From positions 47,859,169-47,923,168 of the forward strand of contig OX485806.1 in NCBI GenBank assembly GCA_950295325.1: DNA of 64,000 nt, written 5' to 3'. The position numbers and the translations under genes were made by a program. Under the pieces are notes generated by a model. It saw only the letters and a program-made list of their open reading frames with translations. It did not search any database and was not told the DNA's origin. Below, one piece after another: positions 21,166 through 32,229 of this stretch (the stretch's first letter is position 1; each line of letters opens with the position of its first letter). Origin of the DNA: Polytrichum commune. Taxonomy: Eukaryota; Streptophyta; Polytrichopsida; Polytrichales; Polytrichaceae.

Positions 21166-23064
21166 TACCGCAACCCTTGCTAGCACCCTTTAATAATCTT
21201 GACCATTTTCATTTCTAGCAGAAGTCATGAACGCTAACACATCACATTTTGACATCCGAATGGTTAGCTTCCCATACCGTGGCCCTCTAAATTCATAGAA
21301 GGGGGACCAACCCTTTTTCACTTGCATTTGGTACTCTTATTGTAATCGGTAACCAATGGTAAGATGTGGAATTCCATCCATGGAGGTTTAATTTTAAGTT
21401 GATCACCGCGTTACCAGAACAACACTACAACAACCCGAACAATACTAGGCAATTATCTCGCACACCTCCCCATGATGAGTGCTCGAAACACCATGGGCAC
21501 AAGGGGGACCCTGGAGTGACACCCAAGACTTGTGGCGCCATTGGTGAGAGGGCCCAAGTGGTCTTAGTATGGATGAGGGCCCTGGGCGTTCGGAACGCCT
21601 CCCATCCACGAAGATTAAGAGTCACGAGGGTAAGGCCATGAGCTATGCGTAGCTTATGGCGTGAGGATTCTAGAATGCTCAAAAACACTTCCATAGGAGG
21701 TGTGAACTGGGAGAGATGGCAATTTGAGTGGGGCGATGTCATGGGACATCGCCCTGGTACAGCAGTGGCATGGGAGTGGCTCCCGGGACTGTCAAGGTTT
21801 GAACAACATAACTTCCTTGATACTTTCCTAAATGGGGAATTGAGGAGTCTATCACCATCTACGTGTAGCGTTTATGACAATGGAGTGGTTGATTGTTAGC
21901 ATCAGACATCGTATAAGGAAGTTATATTGTTCACAAGCTGCTAGGGGCTTCTAAGGCCAACGGCTAAAGGAAAATGTCTACTCGGCCCCAACTCTTGGTA
22001 GAAAGACAAAATGTTTCTTGACGGTGGGGTAGGGCCCCTGCTAAAGGTCCAAGGAACTTACAATGGTGAGGTGGTGTGGCCGAACGACATGGCCTTCTTG
22101 GACATTGGCCCAATGTGATGGCATAGTTGCCTAATATGGTCTGGGTTGTTGTAGTGTTGCTTCGGCAATGCGATGATCAACATAAGAGTAGACTACCACG
22201 AATGGAAGTTCACATCTAAGAATTGGTTACCAACTAAGGGGTGAGTCTCAAAAGCAAAGTAAAAGGGTTGGTTTGCTTCTTATGAACTATAAGGTCGGCA
22301 ATGTTGGGAGCTAATCATTCGCATGGCAGAATGTCAAGGGTTAGCGTTTGTGACCCTTGCTAAAAAGAAAAATCAGCAAGATTATTAAGGGGCCTAGCAA
22401 GGGTTGTAACAAACTATGCCCCCATGTTGGACCAATGCCTATGGAGGTTATGCCGTTCAGCCTTGGGTGGATTTAGCCTAGCACGCCACCTCACCCATCC
22501 AAGCCTTTAGGACTTTTGGCAAGGCTCCTACCCCACCGGCAAGAAACCTAGTGTTTTCCTACCAAAAGTTGGGGCCAAGTAGACATTTTTCCTTAGCCGT
22601 TGGGGTTTGGAAGGCCCCAACAGCTTTGGAATAACATAACTTCTTTGTATGATCTTTGATGCTCAGATTCAACCACTCCATCGTCATATACGTTTCACAA
22701 AGATGCCTATCCACTCCTAATTTGCCCCACTTGGATAATTGTTGAGGAAGTTATTCCTGCTTAAACCTTGGCAGTCCCAGGAGTCACTCCTAGGCCACTG
22801 ATGTCCCACGGCGCTGTTCCGAGATAGTGCCCCTCTCAAATTGCCATATTTTCTAGCTCACACCTCACATCTGCTATGCATAGTTGATGGCCTTACCTTC
22901 GTGACTCTTAGTTTTTGTGCGTGGGAGGCGTTCCCACACCCAGGCACAAACACTAGGAACACCTAAGCCCTCTCACATGCGGTGCCACAAGTCCCGGGAG
23001 TGACTTCGGGGTCCCCCTTGTGCCCATGGTATTTTGGGAACTTTTCATGGAGAGGTGCGCAACA
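21166..23064 (-). mobile_element. LTR-B, minus orientation, split by a nested LTR
   Basis: Two halves (21166-21455 and 22412-23064) join into one ~940-bp LTR when 21456-22411 is removed. The left edge has TACCGCAACCC (family TGTCGCAACCC) and the right edge GTGCGCAACA. It is immediately followed by CTCACCCCCA, the reverse complement of the polypurine tract TGGGGGTGAG seen before other copies. It is therefore the 3' LTR of a minus-strand element whose interior continues to the right. Confidence 0.75.
21456..22411 (+). mobile_element. LTR-B solo LTR nested in an older LTR-B
   Basis: 956 bp from TCTCGCACACC (family TGTCGCGCACC) to AGCAAGGGTTGTAACA. It is flanked by AATTA (21451-21455) and AACTA (22412-22416), a 5-bp target duplication with one transition. 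The host sequence on each side is the older minus LTR. Confidence 0.85.
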
Positions 23065-23075
23065 CTCACCCCCAA

Positions 23076-24043
23076 TGTCGCGCACCTCTCCATGAGGAGT
23101 GCCCCAAACACCATGGGCACAAGGGGGACCCCGGAGTGACACCTGGGACTTGTGGCGCCGTGGCGAGAGGGCCCAAGTGATCCTAGTGTGGGTGAGGGCC
23201 CCGGGCGTTGGGAACGCCTCCCACCCACGGAGACTAGGAGGCATGAGGGTAAAGCCAAGAGCTATGCGTAGCTCATGGCGTGGTAGAATGCTCAAGAACA
23301 CCCCAATCGGAGGTGTGAGCTAGGAGATATGGCCATTTGAGTGGGGCGCTGTCCCGGGACAGCGCCCTGGTACAGCAGTGCCTGGGAGTGATTACCGGGA
23401 CTGCCAAGGTTCAAACAGGCATAACTTCGTCAAGACTTGCCCAAATGGGGCAAGTGAGGAGTCCATCGGCATCTACGTGAAGCGTATATGAAGATGGTGT
23501 GTTGATTGTTATGATCAGACATCATACAAGGAAGTTATGATGGTCTGAAGCTGCTAGGGGGGGTTTTAGGCCCAACAGCTAAAGGAAAATGTCCACTTGG
23601 CCCCAACTCTTGGTGGAGAGACAAGAGGTTGGTTGACGGTGGGGTAGGGGCCCCGCGTAGAGTCCTAGAGGCTTATATGGGTGAGGTGGTGTGGCCTCAC
23701 CCACCCGAGGCCGAACGGCACGGCCTCCATGGGCTTTGGCCCATTGTGAGGCCATAGTTGCCTAGTATGGTTCAGGTTGTTGTAGTGTTGCTCCGGCAAC
23801 ACGATGATCAACATAGGATTGGACTTCCATGGATGGAAGTCCACATTGAAGAAATGGGTTACCAATTAAGGGGTGAGTCCCGAAAGCAAAGTAGGAGGGT
23901 TGGTTCCCCTCCAATGAACTATATGGTCCGGGGTAAGAGGAGCTAACCATTAGCATGGCGGAATGCGAAGGGTTAGCACTCGTAACCTTTGCTAGAAAAG
24001 AAAATTGGCAAGCTTGCTAAGGGGGCTAGCAAGGGTTGCGACA
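23076..24043 (+). mobile_element. LTR-B solo LTR nested at the PPT of the minus element
   Basis: 968 bp, TGTCGCGCACC ... AGCAAGGGTTGCGACA. Left flank ends CCAA and right flank starts CCAA, a probable (4-bp visible) target duplication. Left of it is the PPT side of the minus element and right of it (24044-24125) that element's 3' untranslated interior, so the insertion is nested. Carries the perfect 24-bp palindrome at 23344-23367. Confidence 0.85.
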
Positions 24044-24125
24044 CCAAAAGACGGTGTCAATGCTCCCATCGACTATACTCGTAGTTGGCACACCAATTCT
24101 CAAGTTGCCATCCTCTTCACATCAC
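24044..24125 (-). mobile_element. 3' UTR remnant of the minus chromovirus
   Basis: TCGACTATACTCGTAGTTGG and CACCAATTCTCAAGTTGCC are the reverse complement of the stretch before the LTRs at 44850-44930 and 48940-49024. Confidence 0.7.
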
Positions 24126-24329
24126 TTTTGGCCACTCTTGTATTTTGAAACACAAGCACAAGTGAGTGCCAAGCCATACGGTGGCACAATACATTGGCGG
24201 TTAAGAAGGTGGATTTGATCCACAAATTAGGCCGAATGTGCCAAGTAGATGGGAAGAATTCCAAGCAATTAGGACCATCCAAATCTTGTGGCTAATTTTT
24301 ACCGGTGAAGGAAATCTGTGATGCAAGAT

Positions 24330-25810
24330 AAGGGAGGGGTACATTTGCTACCCCGAAGCACAAAGAACAAAACGCACAAAGAGGTCACGTTGGTGGATGG
24401 ATTGCTCAAGTATAAGAAAAATCAAATTTCTTGTGCCACAAAGCAAGTTGATGCTATTGGTTTTGAAGGCTAAATATGATAGTCCTATTGTCAGCCATAG
24501 AAGATAAAGAAAAACCACTAAAAAGTTGTGTCTAGGAGTACCATTGGCCATGCATAAAGGAGGATATAACCCACTTTGTGAAAACTTGTGTAAAATGCCA
24601 AGTAAACTAAACCTCTTATCAAAAGCAAGCCGACTTCCTACAATTATTGCCTATCCCACCGACACCATGGCATAATGTGGCCATTGAATAGTATGTGCAT
24701 GGATTTCACCAAAAGTTTGTCAAAATGCCAAGGGTATGATACCATCTAGATAATGATAAATCGGTTTTCCAAGTTGGCACACATTGTGCCGATTATGGAA
24801 ACTGCAACCGTGTTGGAGAGCGCAAGCCTTTTCTTGAAGGATGGTGGAGGCACCACGGGTGGCCAAGAATGACTGTGTCGGATCGAGATCCAAAGTTCAC
24901 AAATGCATTTTGGGAGCACCTCTTTGGGAAGGCTAGGACAAAATTAAGGTTTAGCATGGCCTTCCATTCCCAAACGGATGGGAAAACGAAGCGTGTGAAT
25001 GGAGAGTCAAACCAAACTTGAAGAACTTGGTGAGTGTGGCCTATGTGGGTCGAGGGAAGTTTACTTGCAATGTAGCCATGCATTTGGCAACCAAAAGGTC
25101 GTATGTCGTGATGGCTTACGGAGTGGATGCCCTCCATTTTATTAACCTAGTTGTCAAGGGGGCACATTCAGCCTTAGAGTTAAACCAAGACGGTGAGGAC
25201 TTGGCCAAGAAGCATGAACAAGTCTTAGAGATGACCAAGGTGTTGGTGGCGAAAGCCCAAAAGTACTATGAAGAGCAAGTCACTGCCGGAGGACGCGAAG
25301 TGGAGTATGAGTTGAGCCGAAAAGGTGTTGTTGAATGTGAATAACTTCACATTGCCTGCAAACCTCACTCCAAAATTCATGTCCAAAAATTGGAGTTTTA
25401 TCTTTGATTGTGGAATGAGTGTTCAAGGACATGTGCAAGTTGGAGTTACAGCTCGAGATTAAAGTGCATCCGACATTCCATGTTTCAATACTAAGGCCAT
25501 TAAAAAAAAACCCCATATGGCCAGTGATTAAGCCATCTCTTGACCTTGAATGAGGTCATTTGGACTATGAGGTAGAGAACATCCTCAACTATAAGAACCC
25601 CAAATGAAAGAAAAACTAATTACAAATAAATACTTGGTGAAATGGCAAAGATACCATGAGAGAGAAACCATTTTGGTAACGGCAAAAAACATGGTGAACG
25701 CCAAAGAATTGGTGGAGCACTTTGAATAGATTAGAGGTAAAGGTTCCAATAAAAACATGCGTAGGCATTGATGAGGAAATCAATCTCCTTTATTGGGGAA
25801 AAAACGTTAG
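24330..25810 (+). pseudogene. Chromovirus integrase and chromodomain, decayed
   Basis: In order: a zinc-binding region (about 24470-24610), an Asp region around MDF/FSKLAHIVPI (about 24690-24800), PRMTVSDRDPKFTNAFWEHLF with the second Asp (about 24860-24925), and SMAFHSQTDGKT before the Glu site. A C-terminal domain with a clean 108-residue frame follows (25018-25344; QKYYEEQVTAGGREVEYEL). A chromodomain closes the protein at about 25561-25735 (DYEVENILNYK ... YLVKWQRYHERETILVTAKNMVN). Chromodomains bind modified histone tails and direct integration to heterochromatin. Several frameshifts and stops are present. Its strand is opposite to the gag, LTR and 3' UTR pieces on both sides. Confidence 0.75.
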
Positions 25811-25849
25811 TAGCACCCTTACCAAGGAGGCAATGCCCTCCACAAAATA

Positions 25850-26745
25850 ATAAGGCCACAAAAGTGATGTTTTTTTAGCCACAAAGCAACCATCTTACAT
25901 TCAATCCGGCATACAAACATGATTTGGCATGCTTTGCAAAGCCAAATTTCAACAATTTGTCCGCCCCACAAACATGATTTGATTTGGTACCACAAAGCCA
26001 ATTTTTAACATTCCATTCGTAACACAAACATGATTTGGATTGGTCCTCAAAGCTACGTCCTTTATTTTTAACATTGGATGGTTTTCCACCTTGGGTGCCA
26101 CCGTTGTTGGAAGTTATACCTTCCGTTTGTGCTTTGTGTTGGTTTGATGGCCCAACTTCTTGCATTCTTTTCTCCGGAACCTATTTCGCCTCAAGCCCTT
26201 TATTATGACGCACCGCTTGACTTCATTTCAAGCCATCAGCTTCAATAGTCTCAGTAATCTTGATGATTCCCGCCACGTCCACAAATTATTTTAGGAGCTT
26301 GAACAAGGCATCCACCATCACTTTTGAAACCCCAACTAAAATAATGCATTTCTTAGAAAATTTGTCCATCTTAGGTGTGTCATTTGTTTAGGCATTTAAA
26401 TCACGCAAATAGGCCATAAGAAACCCCGTCTGCCTCATTCGCATCAAGTTCATCGCCTCATACAATTTTTGACAATCCGGCGTGAACCTTTCAACAAACA
26501 ATTTTTTGAAGCCAACCCAACTCAAGTTTCTCACCACATCGGGCTCTTGCATATTTTTGCTAGTCCACCACTCAGACGCATGGTCTTTCAAAAAGGTAAC
26601 TGCTATGGCTTTTTGGACATGATACTTGTTCCGATTTGAGTGTCACAACTTTTTTGAAGCCTAGATTCACCATCACCCGCATATTTAATAGGCATCTCTT
26701 CCTCCAAGTGCTAGCTGAAATATTTGAACCCTCTTCTGATAGCAC
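25850..26745 (-). pseudogene. Chromovirus gag remnant
   Basis: The minus frame at 26388-26591 carries HASEWWTSKN, WVGFKKLFVERFTPD and LMRMRQTG, the retrotransposon capsid signature. The frame at 25875-26165 carries Asn/Gly/Lys-rich linker sequence and then Cys/His-rich duplicated stretches that look like broken zinc knuckles. Just inside the LTR, minus-strand TGCTATCAGAAG (about 26733-26745) resembles the iMet-tRNA primer site TGGTATCAGAGC. Together with the LTR to the right this is the 5' end of a minus-strand element. Confidence 0.65.
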
Positions 26746-26746
26746 G

Positions 26747-27167
26747 TGTTGCAACCGTTGCTAGCGCCCCTTAACAATCTTGACCAATTTTATTTCTAGC
26801 AAGGTTCACAAACGCTAACCTTTTGCATTTTGAGGAATTTATGCATGTTCAAACCTTTGCAATCCCGGGAGCAATTCCCATGCCACTGTTGTTCTAGGGT
26901 GTTGTACCGGGACAACGCCTCACTCAAATTGCCATATCTCCTAGCTCACACCTTTGATTGAGGTATTCTTCAGCATTCTAGAATTTGCACGCCATAAGTT
27001 GCGCATAACTGATGGTTTTACCCTTGTGACTCTTAGTCTTTGTGCGTGGGAGGCATTCCCACGCCCGGGGCCCCCTCACCAACGGTGCCACAAGTCTCGG
27101 GTGTCACTCCGGGGTCCCCCTTGTGCGCATGATGTTTTGGGCATTTTTCATGGAGAGGTGGGGGACA
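26747..27167 (-). mobile_element. LTR-B, minus, internally deleted (5' LTR)
   Basis: Edges TGTTGCAACC (26747) and GAGAGGTGGGGGACA (27167) are those of LTR-B, but about 530 bp of the middle is missing between about 26825 and 26840. Adjacent gag and PBS-like sequence to the left make it a 5' LTR. Confidence 0.75.
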
Positions 27168-28046
27168 AACTTGATTATGGCCTTGAGCATAACTCTAGGA
27201 AAATTAAATCTAATTTTAATCTTGAAGTACTAAAAGAATGTCGGTTTTCTATAGTCCGTGCTAACAAACAACTATCACATCATGGTGTTGGACATGAAAG
27301 TGTACCCGATATTTTTGCCAAAACAAATGGCAAAAAATATCTTAGGTTGTAAATTTACTTAGAGACATGAAGAAATTATGAAATAACCTTAAATAATTGA
27401 TTTTTACCAATGGTCTGAAGATGGAAATATACCTACATGTTTTACATTTTTTAATATAACATGTGACAAATCCCTCAAACACTAATATGATTTATTTGGA
27501 GAGCCTATTGCCAAAGAAAAAAATTCCACAAAAAATTGAGATGATTTTTGTTTATCAATGTTCATTTTGGTATTGTTTTTTTATATCCTTCATTTTTTTT
27601 CATAGTCATGTTATTATTTATTAACCTTCCCAAATAGTTTCATCTTGGTATGTTATTCTTAGAATTATTTTAGGGTTCTTATTTGTCTTTCATTGTTTTT
27701 ATCTATATATATTAAGGATTCAAATCAACATTTATTATTTTTTATGCAAATAATTTTTTGCAAAATCTCCTGATATGTGTTCAATAAGAAGTTTATTAAA
27801 ACAATATGGCCTTATTAACAAAAATGAGCCAATTGGGCCAGTATGAGACAATCCGTACCTTGGGAACGTGCATTGGAAACGTAGTTCACAAGCAAAATCC
27901 CATGAAAATAACTTCATTAACAATATTGAGAACAACCAAAAGGTCATCAAGAGAGGAAAACACTGTGTTTTAAAGATTAGAGTTGATTCACATATGCTAG
28001 AAGGGCACATATTGCGTAACAAAGTAGAACTTAGGTTTAACCCTAA
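27168..28046. other. AT-rich spacer
   Basis: Nothing recognised. The first ~190 bp after the LTR has weak protein-like composition but no motif. Confidence 0.4.
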
Positions 28047-28683
28047 CCACGAGTGAAAGCCCGTGACCAACCAACACCCTTCCAACACAAACGGGAAAAT
28101 CCTTTACCCAAGTTTGACCAAACAAAAGAAGGTCATGACAACTAAAAAGCAACGATGCGCATGAAAACAAATGTGTTCCTAAAATTATTGGTTTAATCAA
28201 TGCATCCTCAATAAACAGAACTCAAATTACTTTGGACTCAAAATAGAAGGATACATCTAACCACGGGTGAACGCCCATGACTAAACCAACACAACCCAAC
28301 ACATGTATGAAAATCCATAACACAAGCCTCATTAACCAAAAAAATGTCATCACAACTGAGAAGCAACAATGCGCATGACAACATATGTGTGCTACAAAAA
28401 TTATTGCTCAAATCATATAAGCCATAATAGGCACATTAGATTTCTCAAAGTAGAGGGATACTTGTATCCACGAGTGAAACATGTGGGAACATTTCACAAC
28501 ACATCCAAGATACGAGCGATGACAAACACGACAACACAAATGATAGTTGACCACAACCATGAGTACACCATGCACATGACAATAAATATATAAAAAATTA
28601 AATGGTTGATACATATATACCACAGTGGGCACATGATATTACACAGAGAAGATGGACAAATGTACCATGGGTGAACGCCCGTC
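28047..28683. repeat. Four dispersed imperfect palindromes, cluster 1
   Basis: CCACGAGTGAAAGCCCGTG (28047-28065), CCACGGGTGAACGCCCATG (28261-28279), CCACGAGTGAAACATGTGG (28468-28486) and CCATGGGTGAACGCCCGT (28665-28682). All have the form CCACGGG, ~5-6-nt centre, CCCGTGG, with about 200 bp between copies, in otherwise AT-rich DNA. Sequence outside the palindromes is only loosely related between copies. Confidence 0.7.
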
Positions 28684-29089
28684 AAGTTCCAAAACTACGT
28701 TAATTATCGCAAATCTATAACCATAAAGGTCCGCTTAAGCACAATAGAAATACGAATCTTTAATCCTTTTCAATTTTATGTCATGAGGTTCCCTTTGAGC
28801 TGCAGTCCTTTGCTTGCGTTCTAGCTCTTCTACACGAAGATTGTCATTCATCAAGACTGTCATTCATCATTGTATAAGTAATTAATCTTACTTAATTAGA
28901 TAAGCATACTATGTGATTTATTTGGGCTTAATTAGGATTGATCATAATTTCTTAGACTTGATTACATTAAATCACATTTAATTGGTTCGGAAATTTCATT
29001 GGAGGTTGCCCCTGAATGGATCTGATATGCCTAAGAGTTCTTATGGGGGAACTTAATGTCCGCCGGTTGTCATAGGAGATGCTCGTTTT

Positions 29090-30612
29090 TTAATTCATAC
29101 AATTAGCATACCTTACATGTATAATGATTAAAACAAGTTTTTCCCGTAGGCATGTCCATAATTGGGAGTTGCCCATATGATCATTTAATGTCCACAAGAA
29201 TCGTAGCATGATCTCGGTTCGATAATTGTGTGTCATAATGTGTATGTTGTAATGTGTGACCCCCAATTATTGGGTATGAGTTTGCCATCTTCTCATTGGA
29301 ATATGATGTACCCGTACTTAACCTTAATTTGGGTATGTCACTTCTTGACCTTCATATTGATGGCCTTAAATGTCCTTCCCAAAGTGAAAAGGGATAAGTT
29401 CATGTTAGTATTGACATCCCCACCTTCCAAACTAAGAAGTGCCCATCTAAACATGTTTAGGGTTTAGGATTTACGGCTATCCTCCCCGGATACTGAATAT
29501 GTAGTTGTTTCGTTGCAAGTCCACCAACGAACATTCAATATGGTATGGTCCCCGGATGGTTTTGCATGTTTGTTCGTATCATATGTATACACGTATTACA
29601 ATTCCCTCCGTAATTAACCAATATTTGCCCTCTAAGATACATTCCCGTCCAATAATTTTATATGGACGGGTCACATATATTCACTACCACTAATAGCATA
29701 CCCGGACATTCCATAGGTTGTTTCGACATTATAGAACATAATTTACTTTGCTTGGTAAGGTCAATTGCATTCTCATTAAATAGCTATATGCATTGCACCA
29801 AAGATCATATATAATGTTTGATACAACAAATACGAACGCACACACTACATGTCAATAATCTTCTGATAGTAAATAACATTAAATGTAAATGATATGTCAA
29901 CGCCAACAAGAAGGGAAGCGATGATATGCAAGGTAGCGGCACATTTATATCTACCTCTAAATATCAAGGAATTGGAAAGTATTGTTGAGCATGGTAGGGT
30001 GGTAACAACATTACATATGTTCAAATATTAAATATAACATTTAGTATGTTAAGCGCTTAATCACTGGTGGTCCAAATTTTGTTTGTGGCCATTTTCCTCA
30101 TAATTAAGGGAATGTGTACAAGAATCGTCGCGTAACCTAGGTTTGATAATTGTGTGTCATAATGTGTGTATTGTTAAATATCATGTTCAAATGCTAGAAA
30201 TAGTGGGCACAAATAAAAGATGCAAAAGCTCACTATCCACTATAAGATTGGCTATGTTTGGTGTTTGTTGTTTGATATGGTCACCTTCAAAATATATTGG
30301 ATATATGATTCATTTGTTAAATAATCCACGCAGACATGTCCATGTGTGGTGTATATAGGACGTGCCCCGTATGAATACCATACTAATGTTCATATATATA
30401 TATATGGATGAGAATTTTATAAAATTCATACACTTAGAATACCTTAGAGGTATATTGATTAAAACAAGTAACCCATGTAAGCATGTCAATCATTTGAATT
30501 TGCCCATATGATCATGTAATGTGCACAAGAATCGTCGCATAACCTAGGTTCGATAATTGTGTATCATAATGTGTGTGTTATAAAATGTCATGTCCAAATG
30601 GTTTTTAAAAAA
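29090..30612 (+). repeat. Three copies of a dispersed ~100-190-bp repeat
   Basis: A shared block ACAAGAATCGTCGC-TAACCT-GGTTCGATAATTGTGTGTCATAATGTGTGT-TT occurs at about 29198, 30118 and 30526. Copies one and three (29095-29260, 30415-30610) also share about 100 bp upstream (TGATTAAAACAAGT; TGCCCATATGATCAT). Direct orientation. Confidence 0.7.
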
Positions 30613-31253
30613 TAAAGGTACACTACGTCAATTGACTTTCATTTTTGTCACCTATAACGTCATGCGCCACTTTGGATGTGAAGTTGAACATCAAATGAAG
30701 GCGTCTATAAGTTCAATGATATGTTGGAATTAAACATGTCTATGTTTTGCTATGGGAGACATGCCTAAGTGGGTTTCTAAGCTTAATAAGGTATCAATAT
30801 GAATTAGCTTGAGTATATGCTAGGAACGGGAAAATTATAAAGACCATATTATTTTACATGCACAAAGAACAATCATGAATGGTGGTAGTGAAAAGTTTGA
30901 GCCAAATTAATACCAAGGAATAATCATCCTGCCCTTGTAATCTATTTGTACTTCATGGACATACAACATAGAACTCCATTACCATCGGTCATGATTACTA
31001 TATATGGTAGAGAGTTAATATGTGATGACCTTGTGGTGTTAGGAATTGGAGGGAATGCCTATTATGTACCTTTGAAATTGGACGGAATGCTCACATTGTA
31101 TATAAGGCAACCATTTGGAAGCTCAATTCGTTCTCATCATTGAAAGCCATCCCCTTGACTTTTGAGAAATTTACCATGGAGAGCGTGTCACACATGGATG
31201 AAGAGGTTAGTGTCAATAATGCACTTTAGCGCGCTAATGAGCTCGTGGGGTCC

Positions 31254-31474
31254 CCCACGGGTGCACCCGTGGAGCCCTAAAAACGCATTGGGCACAATAG
31301 TAGGTGCATCTCACGGGTGCACCCGTGGGGGACCCCAAACTTCCAAGAGTAGTAGATGCATCTCACTTGTGCGCCCGTGGGCAACGCCGCCCACTAGGTG
31401 GGAGCTCCCACGGGCGTTTGCCCGTGGATGATTCCGCCCACTACTTGGGAGCCTCCACGGACGTTCGCCTGTGG
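31254..31474. repeat. GC palindrome cluster 2
   Basis: Five imperfect to perfect palindromes in 220 bp. CCACGGGTGCACCCGTGG (31255-31272) is a perfect 18-bp palindrome. CACGGGTGCACCCGTGG follows at 31312-31328, then CACTTGTGCGCCCGTGG (31364-31380), CCCACGGGCG-TTTG-CCCGTGG (31407-31427) and CCACGGACGTTCGCCTGTGG (31455-31474). The last two belong to a ~47-bp unit that also contains CCGCCCACTA and TTGGGAGC. Diverged members recur at 31760-31782 and 31810-31830. Confidence 0.8.
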
Positions 31475-32095
31475 AAATCCGGGGTTGTATTTCTATTCTA
31501 CTTTAAACTCATGCTTATGTGTAGAAATAAGTTACTCCATATGTTTGGATTGTTTCTTCACGGAACTTATAATTATGCTTACATGCTTATTTGTGTAGGA
31601 CTAAGAATTAGGTGTTGGTCTGTTATCCATGTCAATCTTGGACATATGACTATGAAGTAGGGGTTGACACATGTATTACAATGTTGGTTGAGACGATATC
31701 TTTAAAACTGGAACTTAGTTCATATTGGCATGTGAGAGACTCCGCCCACCAATAAGATCCCCCACATGCGATCGCCCGTGCGAGACTATGCCCACCAGCT
31801 GGGAGCCCTCACGGGCTTTCGTCCTATGAATTGTATATGAATTGTATGACTTTCATCACAAAACTCTTTGCTCATGTGTGGGAATAAGTTACCCCATAAG
31901 TCTTGCATGTATTTTCATGGGTGTTATAATTGTATTTCCTTGCCTATTTGTGCTATTCTATATTTAGGTGTCATTTTGTAATCCATGGGTAATTAAAACA
32001 TGTGACTATGAAGTGGGAGTTGACACATTTATTATAATATTTGTTACGATGATATCATTAACATTGGAATTTAATGCGTATAGTGAATGTGACCT
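31382..32095 (+). repeat. ~355-bp tandem duplication containing palindromes
   Basis: Unit 1 (31382-31739) and unit 2 (31740-32095) run in the same order. First come two ~47-bp CCGCCCAC...GGGAGC...CACGG palindrome units. Next is a block with CATGCTTATGTGTAGAAATAAGTTACTCCATA (unit 2: CTCATGTGTGGGAATAAGTTACCCCATA). The unit ends with TGACTATGAAGT-GG-GTTGACACAT and GATATC. Identity is moderate, so the duplication is old. Confidence 0.75.
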
Positions 32096-32229
32096 AGAAA
32101 TTTTAAGTCAATGTGGCCTTCATTAATGATTGTTCATGGGTATGGGAGTTATGACTATTAAAGGACTACGTGATGATATGTGTTCTGGCTAGAGTGATAT
32201 GGTGCACTAATATACATTAATGTTTACAT

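Noticed and set aside
22953-23323. Overlapping frames on both strands of 68-112 residues, repeated at 43053-43344, 44713-45163, 46866-47123, 48846-49210 and 54853-55062
   Set aside because: They are the same GC-rich part of LTR-B translated in different copies and orientations; not conserved as protein (frames break between copies).
23076-24120. Plus LTR end at 24043 taken as the start of a minus LTR
   Set aside because: The 6-bp inverted ends TGTCGC/GCGACA make either reading look right locally, but full-length alignment fits only the plus orientation.
28047-31474. Palindromes as rho-independent terminators or bacterial operators
   Set aside because: No T-tracts, no bacterial genes, and the context is eukaryotic.
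31162-31660. Frames of 89-118 residues
   Set aside because: They only translate the palindrome array.
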